A stretch of DNA of 64,000 nt from Bradyrhizobium sp. AZCC 1719 (GCF_036924525.1 NZ_JAZHRU010000001.1:6415001-6479000); one strand, 5' to 3'; shown: positions 28,873 to 38,911, counted from the stretch's first letter. Translations and numbers: made by a program. Notes: generated by a model not told the origin, from the letters alone.

Positions 28873-29961
28873 ATGGCGCTTATCAAGACAACCGAGGCCG
28901 GACTCTACCGGATCCCCCTGCCCGTTACCCTCTCCGACAGCACGCACGGCGAACTCAACGCTTTCGAACTGGTGACATGCCGTGTCCGCGATTCCGACGG
29001 GGCCGAAGGTGTCGGCTATACATACACCGTCGGCCGCAATGGCGGCGCGATTGCCGACATTCTCCGGCGGGAGATCCCCGAACTGATCGAGGGCCGCGAG
29101 GCCGACGACACCGAAGCCATCTGGCATCACGTCTGGTGGAGCTTGCATTACGGCGGGCGTGGCGGACCGCCGGTGCTTGCGCTCTCGGCGCTCGATATCG
29201 CCCTGTGGGACCTGAAGTCGCGCCGCGCCAATCTGCCGCTGTTTCGCATGTTGGGCGGCTTCGACGCCCGCGTGCCCTGCTACGCCGGCGGCATCGACCT
29301 CGATTTGTCCATCGAGCAGCTTTTGAAGCAAACCGACGACAATCTCGCCAGGGGCTTTCGCGCCATCAAGATGAAGGTGGGCCGCGCCGATCTCGCATCC
29401 GACGTCGCACGCGTGCAGGCGATGCGCCAACATCTCGGCAACGGCTTTCCCCTGATGGCGGATGCCAACATGAAATGGACGGTCGAGGAAGCCATTCGCG
29501 CGGCACGCGCGCTGCAACCCTACGACCTCACCTGGCTCGAAGAACCGATCATTCCCGACGATATTGCCGGTCACGCCCGCATCATGGCTGCCGGCGGCGT
29601 CCCGATCGCGGCCGGCGAAAACCTGCGAACGCTCTGGGAATTCAAGAACTATATCGCGGCCGGCGCTGTGTCCTATCCGGAGCCCGACGTCACCAATTGC
29701 GGCGGGGTTACAGCTTTCATGAAGATCGCGCGGCTGGCGGAAGCGTTCAATCTACCGGTGACCAGCCACGGCGCACATGACGTTACCGTGCATTTGCTCG
29801 CGGCGTGTCCGAACCGCTCCTATCTCGAAGCGCACGGATTTGGGCTCGAAAGTTACATCGAGCACCCGCTTGTCCTCCAGGAAGGCATGGCATTGGCGCC
29901 GACGCGGCCCGGCCATGGAATTACATTCGACTGGAAAGGGTTGGCGCAGCTCGCAAAGTAA
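28873..29961 (+). CDS. Mandelate racemase/muconate lactonising enzyme family protein
   Basis: Enolase-superfamily enzyme of about 362 residues, an acid-sugar dehydratase, racemase or cycloisomerase. A capping domain comes first (VGYTYTVGRNGGAIAD), then a barrel. The Lys-X-Lys pair is in FRAIKMKVGR (about residue 165). The metal ligands are in MADANMKW, WLEEPIIPDD and IAAGENL, and a histidine is in TSHGAHDVTVH. I chose the ATG at 28873 with GGTGGA upstream over 28849. Substrate unknown. It is followed by a 420-base gene-free stretch. Confidence 0.86.
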   Translation: MALIKTTEAGLYRIPLPVTLSDSTHGELNAFELVTCRVRDSDGAEGVGYTYTVGRNGGAIADILRREIPELIEGREADDTEAIWHHVWWSLHYGGRGGPPVLALSALDIALWDLKSRRANLPLFRMLGGFDARVPCYAGGIDLDLSIEQLLKQTDDNLARGFRAIKMKVGRADLASDVARVQAMRQHLGNGFPLMADANMKWTVEEAIRAARALQPYDLTWLEEPIIPDDIAGHARIMAAGGVPIAAGENLRTLWEFKNYIAAGAVSYPEPDVTNCGGVTAFMKIARLAEAFNLPVTSHGAHDVTVHLLAACPNRSYLEAHGFGLESYIEHPLVLQEGMALAPTRPGHGITFDWKGLAQLAK

Positions 29962-30384
29962 CAACGGGACAGGCTAGTCCGCGACGCTGTGCTGATCGCA
30001 CCGGTCTGTCCGCGAACCCCTGCAAGGCGGGTTCTGCGGCCGGCAGGAAAAATTGGCAGTCCGTGAGGAGCGGCCCCGCTTTCGTCCAAAATTGAGTGCA
30101 AAGACAACACGTTGTGAATTCGATCCGGCGCGCTTTCTGATAGCGTCCGCTAGGCGCCTGTCTCCCGCCGCGCCGTCCTGTAAACACGATGAATGTTTAA
30201 GCAGGAGGATGGCCGCACACGGAAAATTCAAAGCAAATCGTACGATTCAGCCAGGGATTGCCAAGCATGGCCGGCGCCGGCCATTGCGATCAAACTCGTC
30301 AAGCCACGGCGTTGAGCGGTTAGGAAAAATATTCTCGCCCACGTCGAAGAGACATCAGCAGCTTATGAAGAGCGAGGAACGATC
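29962..30384. other. Gene-free stretch upstream of the IorAB-like operon
   Basis: About 423 bases with only implausible short frames. It should contain the promoter of the molybdenum hydroxylase genes, whose ribosome site GAGGAA is at about 30373. No repeat or RNA gene was recognised. Confidence 0.4.
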
Positions 30385-30837
30385 ATGATCAAGGTGAAGA
30401 TCAATAGCCAGGAGCATAGCTGGGACGGCGACCCGGACCTTCCATTACTCTGGTTTCTGCGCGATGAGGTCGGCTTGACGGGCACGAAATATGGCTGCGG
30501 CCAGGCCTTGTGCGGTGCATGCACGGTGATCGTCGACAAACAGGCCGTCCGCGCCTGTATCACCTCGGTGTCCGACGTGGTCGGCCGGGAAGTCACCACC
30601 ATCGAAGGCCTTCATCCGACCGGCGATCACGCGGTCCAGAAGGCCTGGCGTCAGGTCAATGTTCCGCAATGCGGCTTTTGCCAGGCCGGCCAGATCATGC
30701 AGGCGGCCGCACTGCTGATGGAAAATCCGAAACCCACGCACGACCAGATACGCGAGGCGATGGCGGGCAATATCTGCCGTTGCGGCACTTACCAGCGCAT
30801 CGCAAACGCCGTGCATCTGGCATCGACGGGGGTGTGA
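30385..30837 (+). CDS. (2Fe-2S)-binding subunit of a molybdenum hydroxylase (IorA-like)
   Basis: Small electron-transfer subunit of 150 residues. It has the plant-type ferredoxin cluster motif ([15 protein letters not shown], residues 37-51, with the fourth cysteine in VRACIT) and the second, helical cluster motif ([10 protein letters not shown] and CRCGTYQR). This two-cluster arrangement is that of isoquinoline 1-oxidoreductase and related hydroxylases. It is followed after two bases by the catalytic subunit. It has no signal peptide of its own, so it probably rides through the Tat system with the large subunit. Confidence 0.92.
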   Translation: MIKVKINSQEHSWDGDPDLPLLWFLRDEVGLTGTKYGCGQALCGACTVIVDKQAVRACITSVSDVVGREVTTIEGLHPTGDHAVQKAWRQVNVPQCGFCQAGQIMQAAALLMENPKPTHDQIREAMAGNICRCGTYQRIANAVHLASTGV

Positions 30838-30839
30838 TC

Positions 30840-33158
30840 ATGAATATCCTCACCAATCCCAAAAAGCTCCGTGGTTTTGAACGCCATATCAAGGTCGATA
30901 ACGTCTCCCGTCGCAGTATCCTCAAGGGCCTCGGGCTGGCCGGCGGCTTTGTACTCGCCGCGCCGGTGATGTCACGCCCAGGCTTTGCCGCGTACCAGAC
31001 CGGCGCGGACAAGATGCCGCACGGTACCGTGGTGGACCCGCGCGTATTCGTTTCTATCGCCTCCGACGGAACAGTGACGATCGTCGCGCACCGCGCCGAG
31101 ATGGGAACGGGTGTCCGCACCAGCCTGCCGATGATCGTCGCCGAAGAGATGGAAGCCGACTGGTCGCGTGTTCGCGTCCAGCAGGCGCCTGGCGACGAGG
31201 TCAAGTTCGGCAACCAGGATACCGACGGATCGCGCAGCACGCGGCATTACCTCATGCCAATGCGCCAGATCGGCGCCTCGGCCCGCACAATGCTCGAAAC
31301 AGCCGCGGCGAAACGCTGGGGCGTGCCAGCGACCGAAGTGAAGGCGATCAATCACGAGGTCGTTCACAATGCGAGCGGACGCCGCATCGGTTTCGGCGAG
31401 CTAGCAGCCGATGCCGCCAAGGAGTCGGTGCCGAGTGTCGAAGGCTTGAGGCTCAAGGACCCGAAGGACTTCCGCTATCTCGGCAAGGGCGCGATCGGCA
31501 TCGTCGACGGTCGCGACATCACGGTGGGCGCCGCGCGCTACGGCGCCGACGTCCGGCTAGCAGGCATGAAATATGCCGTCATCGCCCGGCCGCCGGTGAC
31601 CGGCGGCAAGGTCGCGTCGTTCGATGGGGCGGAAGCGATGAAGGTTTCCGGCGTCGAGAAGGTCATGGAAGTCAGGGGCTGGCCGTGGCCTTCAAAATTC
31701 CAGCCGCTCGGCGGGATCGCTGTGATCGCGCGCAACACCGGCGCGGCTATCAAGGGCCGCAACGCGTTGAAGATCGTCTGGGACGATGGCGCCAACGGCA
31801 AATACGAGTCGGTCGCCTACCGCGCCGAACTGGAGCAAGCCGCACGGAAACCCGGCCTGGTGGTACGCAAGGAGGGCGACGTCGAGGCCGCCTTGAAGGG
31901 CGCCGACAAGGTGATCGTCGGTGAGTACTACGTGCCGCATCATGCCCATGCCAGCATGGAACCGCCGGTCGCGGTCGCGGACGTCAAGGGCGACAAGGCG
32001 GAGATCTGGGCACCAGTGCAAAGCGCGGGCGGAACGCGCGAAGACGTCGCCACAACGCTCGGCATTCCCCAGGAGAATGTCACCGTCAACGTCACGCTGC
32101 TCGGCGGCGGCTTCGGGCGCAAGTCGAAGTGCGATTTCGCCCTCGAGGCGGCACTGCTTTCAAAGGAGCTCGGGGCCCCCGTCAAGGTGCAATGGACGCG
32201 GGAAGACGACGTTCGCAACGGCTTCCTGCACACCGTCTCGGTGGAACGCATTGAGGCTGGCCTCGACAAGAACGGCAAGGTGACGGCTTGGCGGCATCGC
32301 AGCGTCGCGCCGAGTATCGCCTCGACATTTGCCGCCGGTGCGGTGCATCAGGCGCCGTTCGAACTCGGCATGGGGCTGGTCGATATGCCCTTTGAGATCG
32401 CCAACGTCCAGTGCGAGAATCCGGAAGCGGCCGCGCGTACCCGGATCGGCTGGTTCCGCTCGGTGTCGAATATCCCGCGCGCCTTTGCGGTGCAATCGAT
32501 GGTGGGCGAACTCGCCCATGCCACCAACCGCGATCAAAAGACCATGCTGCTGGAGCTGATCGGCTCTCCCCGGATCCTCAAGCTAGATTCCGTGAAGGAC
32601 CTCTGGAACTATGGTGAGCCCTATGACAGCTATCCGATCGACACCGCGCGCCTTCGCAAGGTCGTCGAGCTGGTCGCGGACAAGGGCGGTTGGGGACGGT
32701 CCGTCCCCAAGGGCCACGGGCTCGGCATTGCCGCGCACCGCAGCTTCGTCAGCTACATCGCGACCATTATCGAGGTAGCTTTCGACGACAAGGGCAAGCT
32801 CACCGTGCCTCGGGTGGATACCGCGATCGATTGCGGAACCCACGTCAATCCGGAGCGAATCCAGGCGCAGATGGAAGGCGCTGTAATCATGGGCATGAGC
32901 TTCGCCAAGTATGGCGAGATCACCTTCAAGGACGGCAAGGTGGAACAGGGCAATTTCGACGATTTCCCGGTAATTCGCATCGACGAATCCCCTGCTGTGA
33001 CCAACGTCTATATCGCGCCTGCCGGCCCCGACACGCCGCCCAGTGGCGTTGGCGAGCCAGGGCTGCCGCCCGTTGCGCCGGCGCTGATCAACGCGATCTT
33101 CGCCGCGACCGGCAAGCGCATCCGCGCCTTGCCGATCGGCAAGCAATTGGAGGCGTAA
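30840..33158 (+). CDS. Molybdopterin-binding aldehyde oxidase/xanthine dehydrogenase-type large subunit (IorB-like), Tat-exported
   Basis: Catalytic molybdenum subunit of 772 residues, probably periplasmic. A twin-arginine signal is at residues 21-45 ([14 protein letters not shown]). The body has the IorB-type molybdopterin-binding repeats ([63 protein letters not shown]). The glutamate of the last segment is the usual catalytic base. Partners in this family oxidise N-heterocycles or aldehydes. No cytochrome gene follows. It converges on a PQQ alcohol dehydrogenase, so aldehyde oxidation is a reasonable guess. Confidence 0.88.
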   Translation: MNILTNPKKLRGFERHIKVDNVSRRSILKGLGLAGGFVLAAPVMSRPGFAAYQTGADKMPHGTVVDPRVFVSIASDGTVTIVAHRAEMGTGVRTSLPMIVAEEMEADWSRVRVQQAPGDEVKFGNQDTDGSRSTRHYLMPMRQIGASARTMLETAAAKRWGVPATEVKAINHEVVHNASGRRIGFGELAADAAKESVPSVEGLRLKDPKDFRYLGKGAIGIVDGRDITVGAARYGADVRLAGMKYAVIARPPVTGGKVASFDGAEAMKVSGVEKVMEVRGWPWPSKFQPLGGIAVIARNTGAAIKGRNALKIVWDDGANGKYESVAYRAELEQAARKPGLVVRKEGDVEAALKGADKVIVGEYYVPHHAHASMEPPVAVADVKGDKAEIWAPVQSAGGTREDVATTLGIPQENVTVNVTLLGGGFGRKSKCDFALEAALLSKELGAPVKVQWTREDDVRNGFLHTVSVERIEAGLDKNGKVTAWRHRSVAPSIASTFAAGAVHQAPFELGMGLVDMPFEIANVQCENPEAAARTRIGWFRSVSNIPRAFAVQSMVGELAHATNRDQKTMLLELIGSPRILKLDSVKDLWNYGEPYDSYPIDTARLRKVVELVADKGGWGRSVPKGHGLGIAAHRSFVSYIATIIEVAFDDKGKLTVPRVDTAIDCGTHVNPERIQAQMEGAVIMGMSFAKYGEITFKDGKVEQGNFDDFPVIRIDESPAVTNVYIAPAGPDTPPSGVGEPGLPPVAPALINAIFAATGKRIRALPIGKQLEA

Positions 33159-33187
33159 GGGGAACGTTGGGCCGCACCGGCCAGAAC

Positions 33188-33217
33188 AAGGGCGGCGAAC
33201 GTTCGTTCGCCGCCCTT
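33188..33217. terminator. Bidirectional intrinsic terminator
   Basis: A perfect hairpin with 13-base arms (AAGGGCGGCGAAC and its complement) and a GTTC loop, between the convergent ends of the IorB-like gene (33158) and the PQQ dehydrogenase (33261). The arm ends provide short A and T runs on either side, so it can act in both directions. Confidence 0.85.
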
Positions 33218-33260
33218 CTCTCATCTCTGATCAATACCTAGCAAACCTGATGTCTGCCGA

Positions 33261-34988
33261 TCACTTCTTGACGGCGAACACCCAAACGACGCCGCCCTGC
33301 GGCACGTTGTTCTCGACGCCGACATCATTCTGGGTCGCCAAAGCGTCCTGGATGCGTTGCGCGTCAACGCCCCACCCGGACTGCACCGCGATATACTGCG
33401 TGCCGTCCACTTCGTACGCGACCGGCATGCCCACGATGCCGGAGTTGGTCTTTTGCTCCCACAGCAGTTCGCCGGTCTTTGCGTGAAAGGCGCGGAACAT
33501 CCGATCATTGGTGCCGCCAACCAGGACCAGATCGCCAGCGGTCACCGTCACCGAGCCGAACAGATGCGATTTCGGGAAATTATGCGACCACACCTTCTTT
33601 CCCGTCGCCGGGTCCCACGCCTGCAACTCACCAAAATGCGTGGCACCCCACCGAACCTTCAGACCGATATCTTCAGGCTTGGTCCCAAGCCAGAGCTGAC
33701 CCGGCACCAACGGCAGCTTTTCGCCGGTGAAGCCGCCGCAGAAATTCTCGTTGGCGGGAACATAGACCAGGCGGGTATTCTGGCTATAGGCCGCTGACGG
33801 CCAATCCTTGCCGCCCCACAACGAAGGACAGAATTCGACCCGCTTGCCAATGCCCGGCTTGTGAGCGGGATCGACGATCGGCTTGCCGTTCGGCTCGATG
33901 CCCTTCCAGACGTCGGTATGAACGAACGGCCAGCCAGCCACGTATTTGATGCCCTCCGGCTTGCGCTCGAGCACCCAGAAGATCGCGTTGCGTCCCGGAT
34001 GGATAAGGCTCTTGATGGTGCGGCCGTCCCTCTGCAGGTCGACCAGCATCGGCGCGTCCACCTCGTCCCAGTCCCAGGAATCGTTTTGATGATACTGGAA
34101 GTATGATTTGATCTTTCCGTTGTCCGGGTCGAGCGCGAGCACCGAGGTCGCGTAGAGATTGTCACCGGGATGCGTTTCCCCGGGCCAGGGTGCGGCATTG
34201 CCGGTGCCCCAGTAGATTGTCCTGGTCTCGATATCGTAGTTGCCAGTCATCCAGGCGGGCGCACCACCGGACTTCCAGTCGTCACCGCTCCATGTTTCGT
34301 GACCCGGCTCGCCTGGCCCCGGTATGGTAAAAGTCCGCCACAGCTCCTTGCCGGTATCGGCGTCGTACGCGACGACATAGCCGCGAATGCCGAACTCGCC
34401 GCCCGAGCCGCCGACGATAATCTTGCCGTCGACCACCAGGGGCATCAGGGTCAGGTACTGACCCTTCTTGTAGTCCTGAACCTTGGTATCCCAGAGCACC
34501 TTACCGGTCTTCGCGTCGAGGGCCACCACGTGATCGTCCGTCGTGGCCAGATACAGCTTGTCCTGCCACAAGCCTACGCCGCGGTTCGTTGGATGCAGTT
34601 GGAAGAGGTCGTCGGGAAGCTGCCGTTTGTATCGCCAGTACTCATCACCCGTCTTGGCGTTGAGGGCGATTACCTGACCTTGCGGGGTCGTGACGAACAT
34701 GACGCCATTGTTGACGACTGGGGGCGACTGGTGCCCTTCCACCACGCCGGTCGAGAAAGTCCACACCGGCACCAGGTCTTTGACGTTCGAAGTATTGATC
34801 TGGTTAAGCGGGCTATATCCCTGCCCGTCGTAGGTCCGCCGATAGAGCATCCAATTGCCGGGTTCCGGGTTCTTGAGGCGATCGGCGGTCACCGGACTGT
34901 ACTTCTCGATCGGGCCAGCACCGGCGGCGATTGAGAACAGGCATGTTGACGCGAACAAGCTCGGCAACAGCCATTGCTTCATGGTCAT
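33261..34988 (-). CDS. PQQ-dependent methanol/ethanol-family alcohol dehydrogenase
   Basis: Periplasmic quinoprotein of 575 residues with a signal peptide (residues 1-23) and an eight-bladed propeller of WRYKRQL-like W motifs. Family active-site residues are present: Glu198 (SGGEFG), Asn264 (WGTGN) and catalytic Asp306. Asp308 two residues later gives an Asp-X-Asp motif (SWDWD), the feature associated with lanthanide binding in this family. The adjacent cysteines that normally precede the TVNRG motif are absent: the sequence there is FQLHPTNRG at residues 129-137. The start has GGAGG nine bases upstream. It lies 66 bases after a Rieske protein gene on the same strand. Substrate unknown; no cytochrome gene is adjacent. 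Confidence 0.9.
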   Translation of the reverse strand: MTMKQWLLPSLFASTCLFSIAAGAGPIEKYSPVTADRLKNPEPGNWMLYRRTYDGQGYSPLNQINTSNVKDLVPVWTFSTGVVEGHQSPPVVNNGVMFVTTPQGQVIALNAKTGDEYWRYKRQLPDDLFQLHPTNRGVGLWQDKLYLATTDDHVVALDAKTGKVLWDTKVQDYKKGQYLTLMPLVVDGKIIVGGSGGEFGIRGYVVAYDADTGKELWRTFTIPGPGEPGHETWSGDDWKSGGAPAWMTGNYDIETRTIYWGTGNAAPWPGETHPGDNLYATSVLALDPDNGKIKSYFQYHQNDSWDWDEVDAPMLVDLQRDGRTIKSLIHPGRNAIFWVLERKPEGIKYVAGWPFVHTDVWKGIEPNGKPIVDPAHKPGIGKRVEFCPSLWGGKDWPSAAYSQNTRLVYVPANENFCGGFTGEKLPLVPGQLWLGTKPEDIGLKVRWGATHFGELQAWDPATGKKVWSHNFPKSHLFGSVTVTAGDLVLVGGTNDRMFRAFHAKTGELLWEQKTNSGIVGMPVAYEVDGTQYIAVQSGWGVDAQRIQDALATQNDVGVENNVPQGGVVWVFAVKK

Positions 34989-35054
34989 AGACGCTACCTC
35001 CCTGTTTGTTTTCTTTATCTCTTGTCGGTCGTGCGCATCTGATGCAGGCCGCCG

Positions 35055-35648
35055 TCACCCTCCTTGCTGTGCTCCTGCCTTTCCAACGAATGTTCCAGCT
35101 ACCGTGAGCGAGCCGTCTGCGATCGCCAAGGGAAGTGCTGCGAGGCGCCGCGGCGCCGGACCGAACACCACTTGCGCGCTTTGTCGAGGGTCGAACTCGG
35201 AATTATGGCAAACGCATTTAAGGACGTCCTTTTCGCCCTGCGCTGCCTTTCCCCAGGCCGTGATCGGGCACCCGGCGTGGGAACAAATCGCAGAATACGC
35301 AACGACGCCGTCGGCCGACCGCGGGCGCGTGCTGTCATCAAGTTCGGCAGGATCAAGCTTTACGACCACCACCTCATTCAATCGCGAGCCTTTGCGGACC
35401 ACCGAGGTCTTGGGATCCTTTGGCCAGGCGCGCACGGCTGGTCCGCCGGGATTTAGATCCTGTGGCGTGATCACTTCACCCGCATGATCTCCTTCGGCGA
35501 AGACCAGGACGTCGGCTTTTTGAGGTCGCAGGTCGCTGCCAGGGGCGTCCTCCTCGGCAGCGACCGATCGAGGCGCCGATGCGTGCACCGCAGTTGCGAG
35601 GGCGGTCAGGATGATTGTGCGCCGAGTCTGATCTGAAGGCGATGACAT
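35055..35648 (-). CDS. Secreted Rieske [2Fe-2S] protein
   Basis: About 197 residues, starting at the ATG at 35648 (the frame runs further upstream without family features). A Tat-like signal is at residues 7-31 (QTRRTIILTALATA). The Rieske motifs are complete: Cys122-X-His124...Cys127 and Cys145-X-Cys147-His148, including the disulfide pair, followed by GPAPRRLAALPL. It is the upstream partner of the PQQ dehydrogenase, so it may take electrons from it or pass them on. It resembles bc1-type Rieske domains, but no cytochrome b or c1 gene is near. Confidence 0.88.
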   Translation of the reverse strand: MSSPSDQTRRTIILTALATAVHASAPRSVAAEEDAPGSDLRPQKADVLVFAEGDHAGEVITPQDLNPGGPAVRAWPKDPKTSVVRKGSRLNEVVVVKLDPAELDDSTRPRSADGVVAYSAICSHAGCPITAWGKAAQGEKDVLKCVCHNSEFDPRQSAQVVFGPAPRRLAALPLAIADGSLTVAGTFVGKAGAQQGG

Positions 35649-36247
35649 TTTCGTCTCGCTTTCTGCGCTGATGCCATGGAGTGATGGCGGATGCGCGATG
35701 ATTGACAAACTGAAGGGCTGAACTCGGCCAAAAAGAGGCAACGGACAAATTTTGTCAGTACAGCGTTCCTGTTTTCAACACCACTCGGTTTGCCTTATCC
35801 AATCGTAACAAATCGCATTTTGCCGCGTTCCAGGCGCTGCGCGAGATTCGGCAAGCCTTCACCGCCCGAAAGCGGGCAGTCAGTTCGAACGCAACTTCGG
35901 TCAGTCCACCGTGATCGCCTTCGACATGGCGTTCAATGCAGTCGCCCTTCAATGCAGTCGCCCTGCTCTCGGTGATCGCTGCGCCCGTGCTCATCATCAT
36001 CAAGATCGGATTCTCCCGATACACGAAAATGCGCGCGTCGCGGTCTTCTTGCTCCACACCCCTTCCTTTACCAGACTTTGGTCGGTGAGCCCTGCCCTCG
36101 CGCCCGCCCGACCACACGTTTGCGCTGCGATAGCGCCCCATGGCGAGCATGCGCGCAGGTTGACTTCTCGCCGCATTCTCCAAATACTTGACTGAAAACC
36201 CGGAAGAACCAGTCCCGGTGATAATAATAATTCAGTGGGAGGAGACG
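35649..36247. other. Gene-free divergent region
   Basis: About 600 bases between the Rieske gene (leftward) and an ABC binding protein (rightward). Both promoters should be here. A 142-codon frame at 35755-36183 on the minus strand has no protein-like features and is not called. A 16-base tandem repeat at 35932-35963 is listed separately. Confidence 0.45.
35932..35963. repeat. Perfect 16-base tandem repeat
   Basis: Two adjacent copies of TTCAATGCAGTCGCCC in the gene-free region upstream of the Rieske gene. It could be a chance duplication or a pair of regulator sites on one helix face and a half. Confidence 0.6.
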
Positions 36248-37558
36248 ATGCCGACTTCACGCAGAACACTGCTGAAGACTTCTGCGGCGGCCGCCGCTGC
36301 ATTCAGCTTCGATTGGACCCGCGCGCAGGCACAAGCAGAGACGGTGCGCATCGGCCTGATCTACGACTTGACCGGCCCCTTTGCCGCCGGCGGGTCGGTC
36401 GCCTCCTCGATCGGCGCGCAGATTGCCATCGATCTCGTCAACGAGAAGGGCGGCATCGGCGGCAAGTACAAGGTTGTCCCTGTCGCTGCCGATTCCCAGA
36501 GCAAGCCAGATGTGGCGATCAATGAGGCCAATCGCCTGATCGACCAGGAGAAGATCGACATCATCAACGGCGTCTATGCGAGTTCGCACGCGGTTCCGCT
36601 CTCGGCCAAGGTCGAACAGCAGAAAAAGATTCTCTGGATCACGACTGCGGTTTCGACCGCCGTGTTCAAGGACAAGAATCTGCAATACGTCTTCCGCGCA
36701 CAGATTCATTCCGACCAGTATGGCCAGGCCTTTGCGAGCTTCATCACCGAGCACGCCAAAACCAAGCTCGGCATGGAGCCCAAGGACGTCAAGGTCGCAC
36801 TGATACACGAGGATGGCCCTTACGGGGTCGGTGTTGCCGTGGCCGACGAAGCCTATGCGAAGGAGGCCGGCCTGCAAGTCGTGCTCAAGGAAGGCTATTC
36901 TGCATCCGCCCCCGACCTGTCGGTGCTGGTGACCAAGATCAAGCGCGCCAGAGCTGACGTGATTTCCCATGCCGGATACAATCCGGATATCACTCTTTTC
37001 CTGCGCCAGGCGCGCGAGAACGGCCTCAAGTTCAAGATGCTGTTCGGCGCCGGCGCAGGCTACAGCCAGCTCGACAAATTGCGCGCGACCTTCGGCGCGG
37101 ACATTGACAATTTCTGCAACATCGATCCGGTGCCGGCGCAATTGCTTGATGCCGCGAAACTCGCGCCCGGCATCGGCGATCTCACCAAGGTCATGGTCGC
37201 CCGCTACAAGGAAAAAACCAGCGCGACCGACGTTCCGCCGCACTGCTCGATGGGCTTCAACCAGACCTGGATCCTGCTTAACAACGTGCTGCCCGTGGCC
37301 AAGGAGAAATACGGCGGCTTCGATCCCGAAGCGGTTCGCAAGGCGGCACTCGACGTGGACATCCCGCCGGGCGGCACTATCCAGGGCTACGGCGTGAAAT
37401 TCTATCGGCCCGGCACGCCGCTCTCCGGGCAGAACGAGCGCTCGACGCCGGTCGTGATGCAAAATGCCGGCGAGCATATCTCGGTGGTCTGGCCCACCAA
37501 CATCAGGACGCGGGATCCGGTGTTCCCGCTGCCGAAGTCATCGGTCTACGCGGCGTAA
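36248..37558 (+). CDS. ABC transporter binding protein, branched-chain amino acid type, Tat-exported
   Basis: Periplasmic binding protein of 436 residues with a twin-arginine signal (SRRTLLKTSAAAAAAF, residues 4-19). The type I fold is of the LivJ/Peripla_BP_6 kind (RIGLIYDLTGPFAAGG; AIDLVNEKGGIGGKYKVV; VALIHEDGPYGVGVA). The start at 36248 has a GGGAGGAG ribosome site; the frame opens at a TTG further upstream, which I reject. No permease or ATPase gene is adjacent, so it is an orphan binding protein. Substrate unknown. Confidence 0.88.
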   Translation: MPTSRRTLLKTSAAAAAAFSFDWTRAQAQAETVRIGLIYDLTGPFAAGGSVASSIGAQIAIDLVNEKGGIGGKYKVVPVAADSQSKPDVAINEANRLIDQEKIDIINGVYASSHAVPLSAKVEQQKKILWITTAVSTAVFKDKNLQYVFRAQIHSDQYGQAFASFITEHAKTKLGMEPKDVKVALIHEDGPYGVGVAVADEAYAKEAGLQVVLKEGYSASAPDLSVLVTKIKRARADVISHAGYNPDITLFLRQARENGLKFKMLFGAGAGYSQLDKLRATFGADIDNFCNIDPVPAQLLDAAKLAPGIGDLTKVMVARYKEKTSATDVPPHCSMGFNQTWILLNNVLPVAKEKYGGFDPEAVRKAALDVDIPPGGTIQGYGVKFYRPGTPLSGQNERSTPVVMQNAGEHISVVWPTNIRTRDPVFPLPKSSVYAA

Positions 37559-37568
37559 GTCATCTTTC

Positions 37569-37734
37569 ACCCTCTCCCCTTGTGGGAGAGGGTGGCTTCG
37601 ATGCTTCGCATCGAAGCCGGGTGAGGGGTCTCTCTCCGCGAGTGAACCTCTCGCAATTGAGTCAGCGGATAGCACCCCTCATCCGCCGCGCTGCGCGCGC
37701 CACCTTCTCCCACAAGGGGAGAAGGAAGAGAGGG
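37569..37734. repeat. Composite palindromic intergenic repeat
   Basis: Two outer segments are near-perfect inverted copies (CCTCTCCCCTTGTGGGAGAG on the left and its counterpart CTTCTCCCACAAGGGGAGAAG-type sequence on the right). Each forms its own hairpin. Just inside the left copy is a perfect 10-base-arm hairpin GGCTTCGATG-CTTCG-CATCGAAGCC. GGTGAGGGG and its complement form a further pairing. The element fills the space between convergent genes. I associate this sequence type with a repeat scattered in Bradyrhizobium genomes. It may serve as a terminator here. Confidence 0.75.
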
Positions 37735-37741
37735 TTCGCCA

Positions 37742-38911
37742 CTAAAACGTGACGCGCCGTCCCTCCTCAGCCGCCCAATAGCCGGCGTAGTTGACCTTGA
37801 TCGTCTCAAAGGCCAGCGCCAGATCGGAGAGCGGCTGCCGGCCGCTGGCGACGCACTCCATGAAGTCCTGGATTTCTTGCGTATAGCCGCGCGTCCATTC
37901 CTCCTCGAGGCAGACATATTGCCAGCCGGTCTTGCGGTCGACCTTTTCGGTGATGTAGACGCCGGCGAGCTTCTCCTCGCTGGTCTGGTAGCTCATCATC
38001 TGCGTGTTCGGCGTGATGTTGGCAAACAGCGAGCCGCCGCTGGTATAGGTCTCGATCAGGTTGCGGACGCCGCCCATGATCATGTCGCCGGAAAATACCG
38101 TCGCCTTGGTGCCGTCGGAGAAGGTCACCGTGAGCATGCCCCAATCCTCGACGTCGACCGGATTGGCCTTGATGTAGGTGCGCTCCTCCGGTTTGAGGAT
38201 AGCCGTGACATTGCCGACGTCACACGTCACGCTCGCAACCCCGATCGTCTCGCCGCGAGCCTTTGCCTCAACCTGCTTGAGATAAAGCACCGCCGAGAGC
38301 GGATGACATCCCATCCGGATCAGCGAGCCGCCGCCGGTCATCGCCCATTGCGCGGCGTGCGCCGCGTGCGAGCCGGAGTGGCTCTCCTCCCCCTTCATGA
38401 ACAGGATTTTGTCTTTCGTGGCCTTGAGGATCTCGACCGTCTTGGTCACCGCCGGCGCGTAAATCCAGTCCTCCGCATACATGAAAAGCTTGCCGGTCCT
38501 GTTGATCGCCGCGCGGGTCTCCGCCATTTCGTCCAGCACGCGCTCATACATCAACGCCTTCGGCACGTGCTTGCCGATCGGCGCCTTGTCGCCATTCCGG
38601 CCGAAATAGCCGGCGAACGGCTTTTCGCAGATAACGTGTTTGCCGGCCTGCATCGCATCGACAATCATTGAGGTGTGCAAGTTGGGCGGCGTGCAGATGT
38701 CGATCACATCGATCTCGCTGTCGGCGATGAGATCGCCAAAGCTGCGGTGCACCGCCGGGATCTGGTGACGATTGGCAAACTCGAGGACATAACTGCCCCT
38801 CGCTGCAACAGCCCTGACCTCGACATCCACGCCATAAACGCGCCGATAGGCATGCATGTGCAGCTCGGACACGAAGCCGCAGCCGGCCAGACCGATCCTG
38901 ATTTTCGCCAT
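37742..38911 (-). CDS. Gfo/Idh/MocA-family oxidoreductase
   Basis: NAD(P)-dependent sugar or polyol dehydrogenase of 389 residues. The Rossmann fold has GLAGCGFVSELHMHAY at residues 7-22. DVIDICTPPNLHTSMI and the catalytic-lysine segment HVICEKPFAGYFG (about residue 95) follow. The C-terminal half is the alpha/beta substrate domain (GGGSLIRMGCHPLSAVLYL). It stands alone, convergent with the orphan binding protein across the palindromic repeat. Substrate unknown. Confidence 0.88.
   Translation of the reverse strand: MAKIRIGLAGCGFVSELHMHAYRRVYGVDVEVRAVAARGSYVLEFANRHQIPAVHRSFGDLIADSEIDVIDICTPPNLHTSMIVDAMQAGKHVICEKPFAGYFGRNGDKAPIGKHVPKALMYERVLDEMAETRAAINRTGKLFMYAEDWIYAPAVTKTVEILKATKDKILFMKGEESHSGSHAAHAAQWAMTGGGSLIRMGCHPLSAVLYLKQVEAKARGETIGVASVTCDVGNVTAILKPEERTYIKANPVDVEDWGMLTVTFSDGTKATVFSGDMIMGGVRNLIETYTSGGSLFANITPNTQMMSYQTSEEKLAGVYITEKVDRKTGWQYVCLEEEWTRGYTQEIQDFMECVASGRQPLSDLALAFETIKVNYAGYWAAEEGRRVTF

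Noticed and set aside
35755..36183. A 142-codon minus-strand frame in the Rieske/ABC intergenic region
   Set aside because: No ribosome site, unlike-protein composition and no recognisable motifs.
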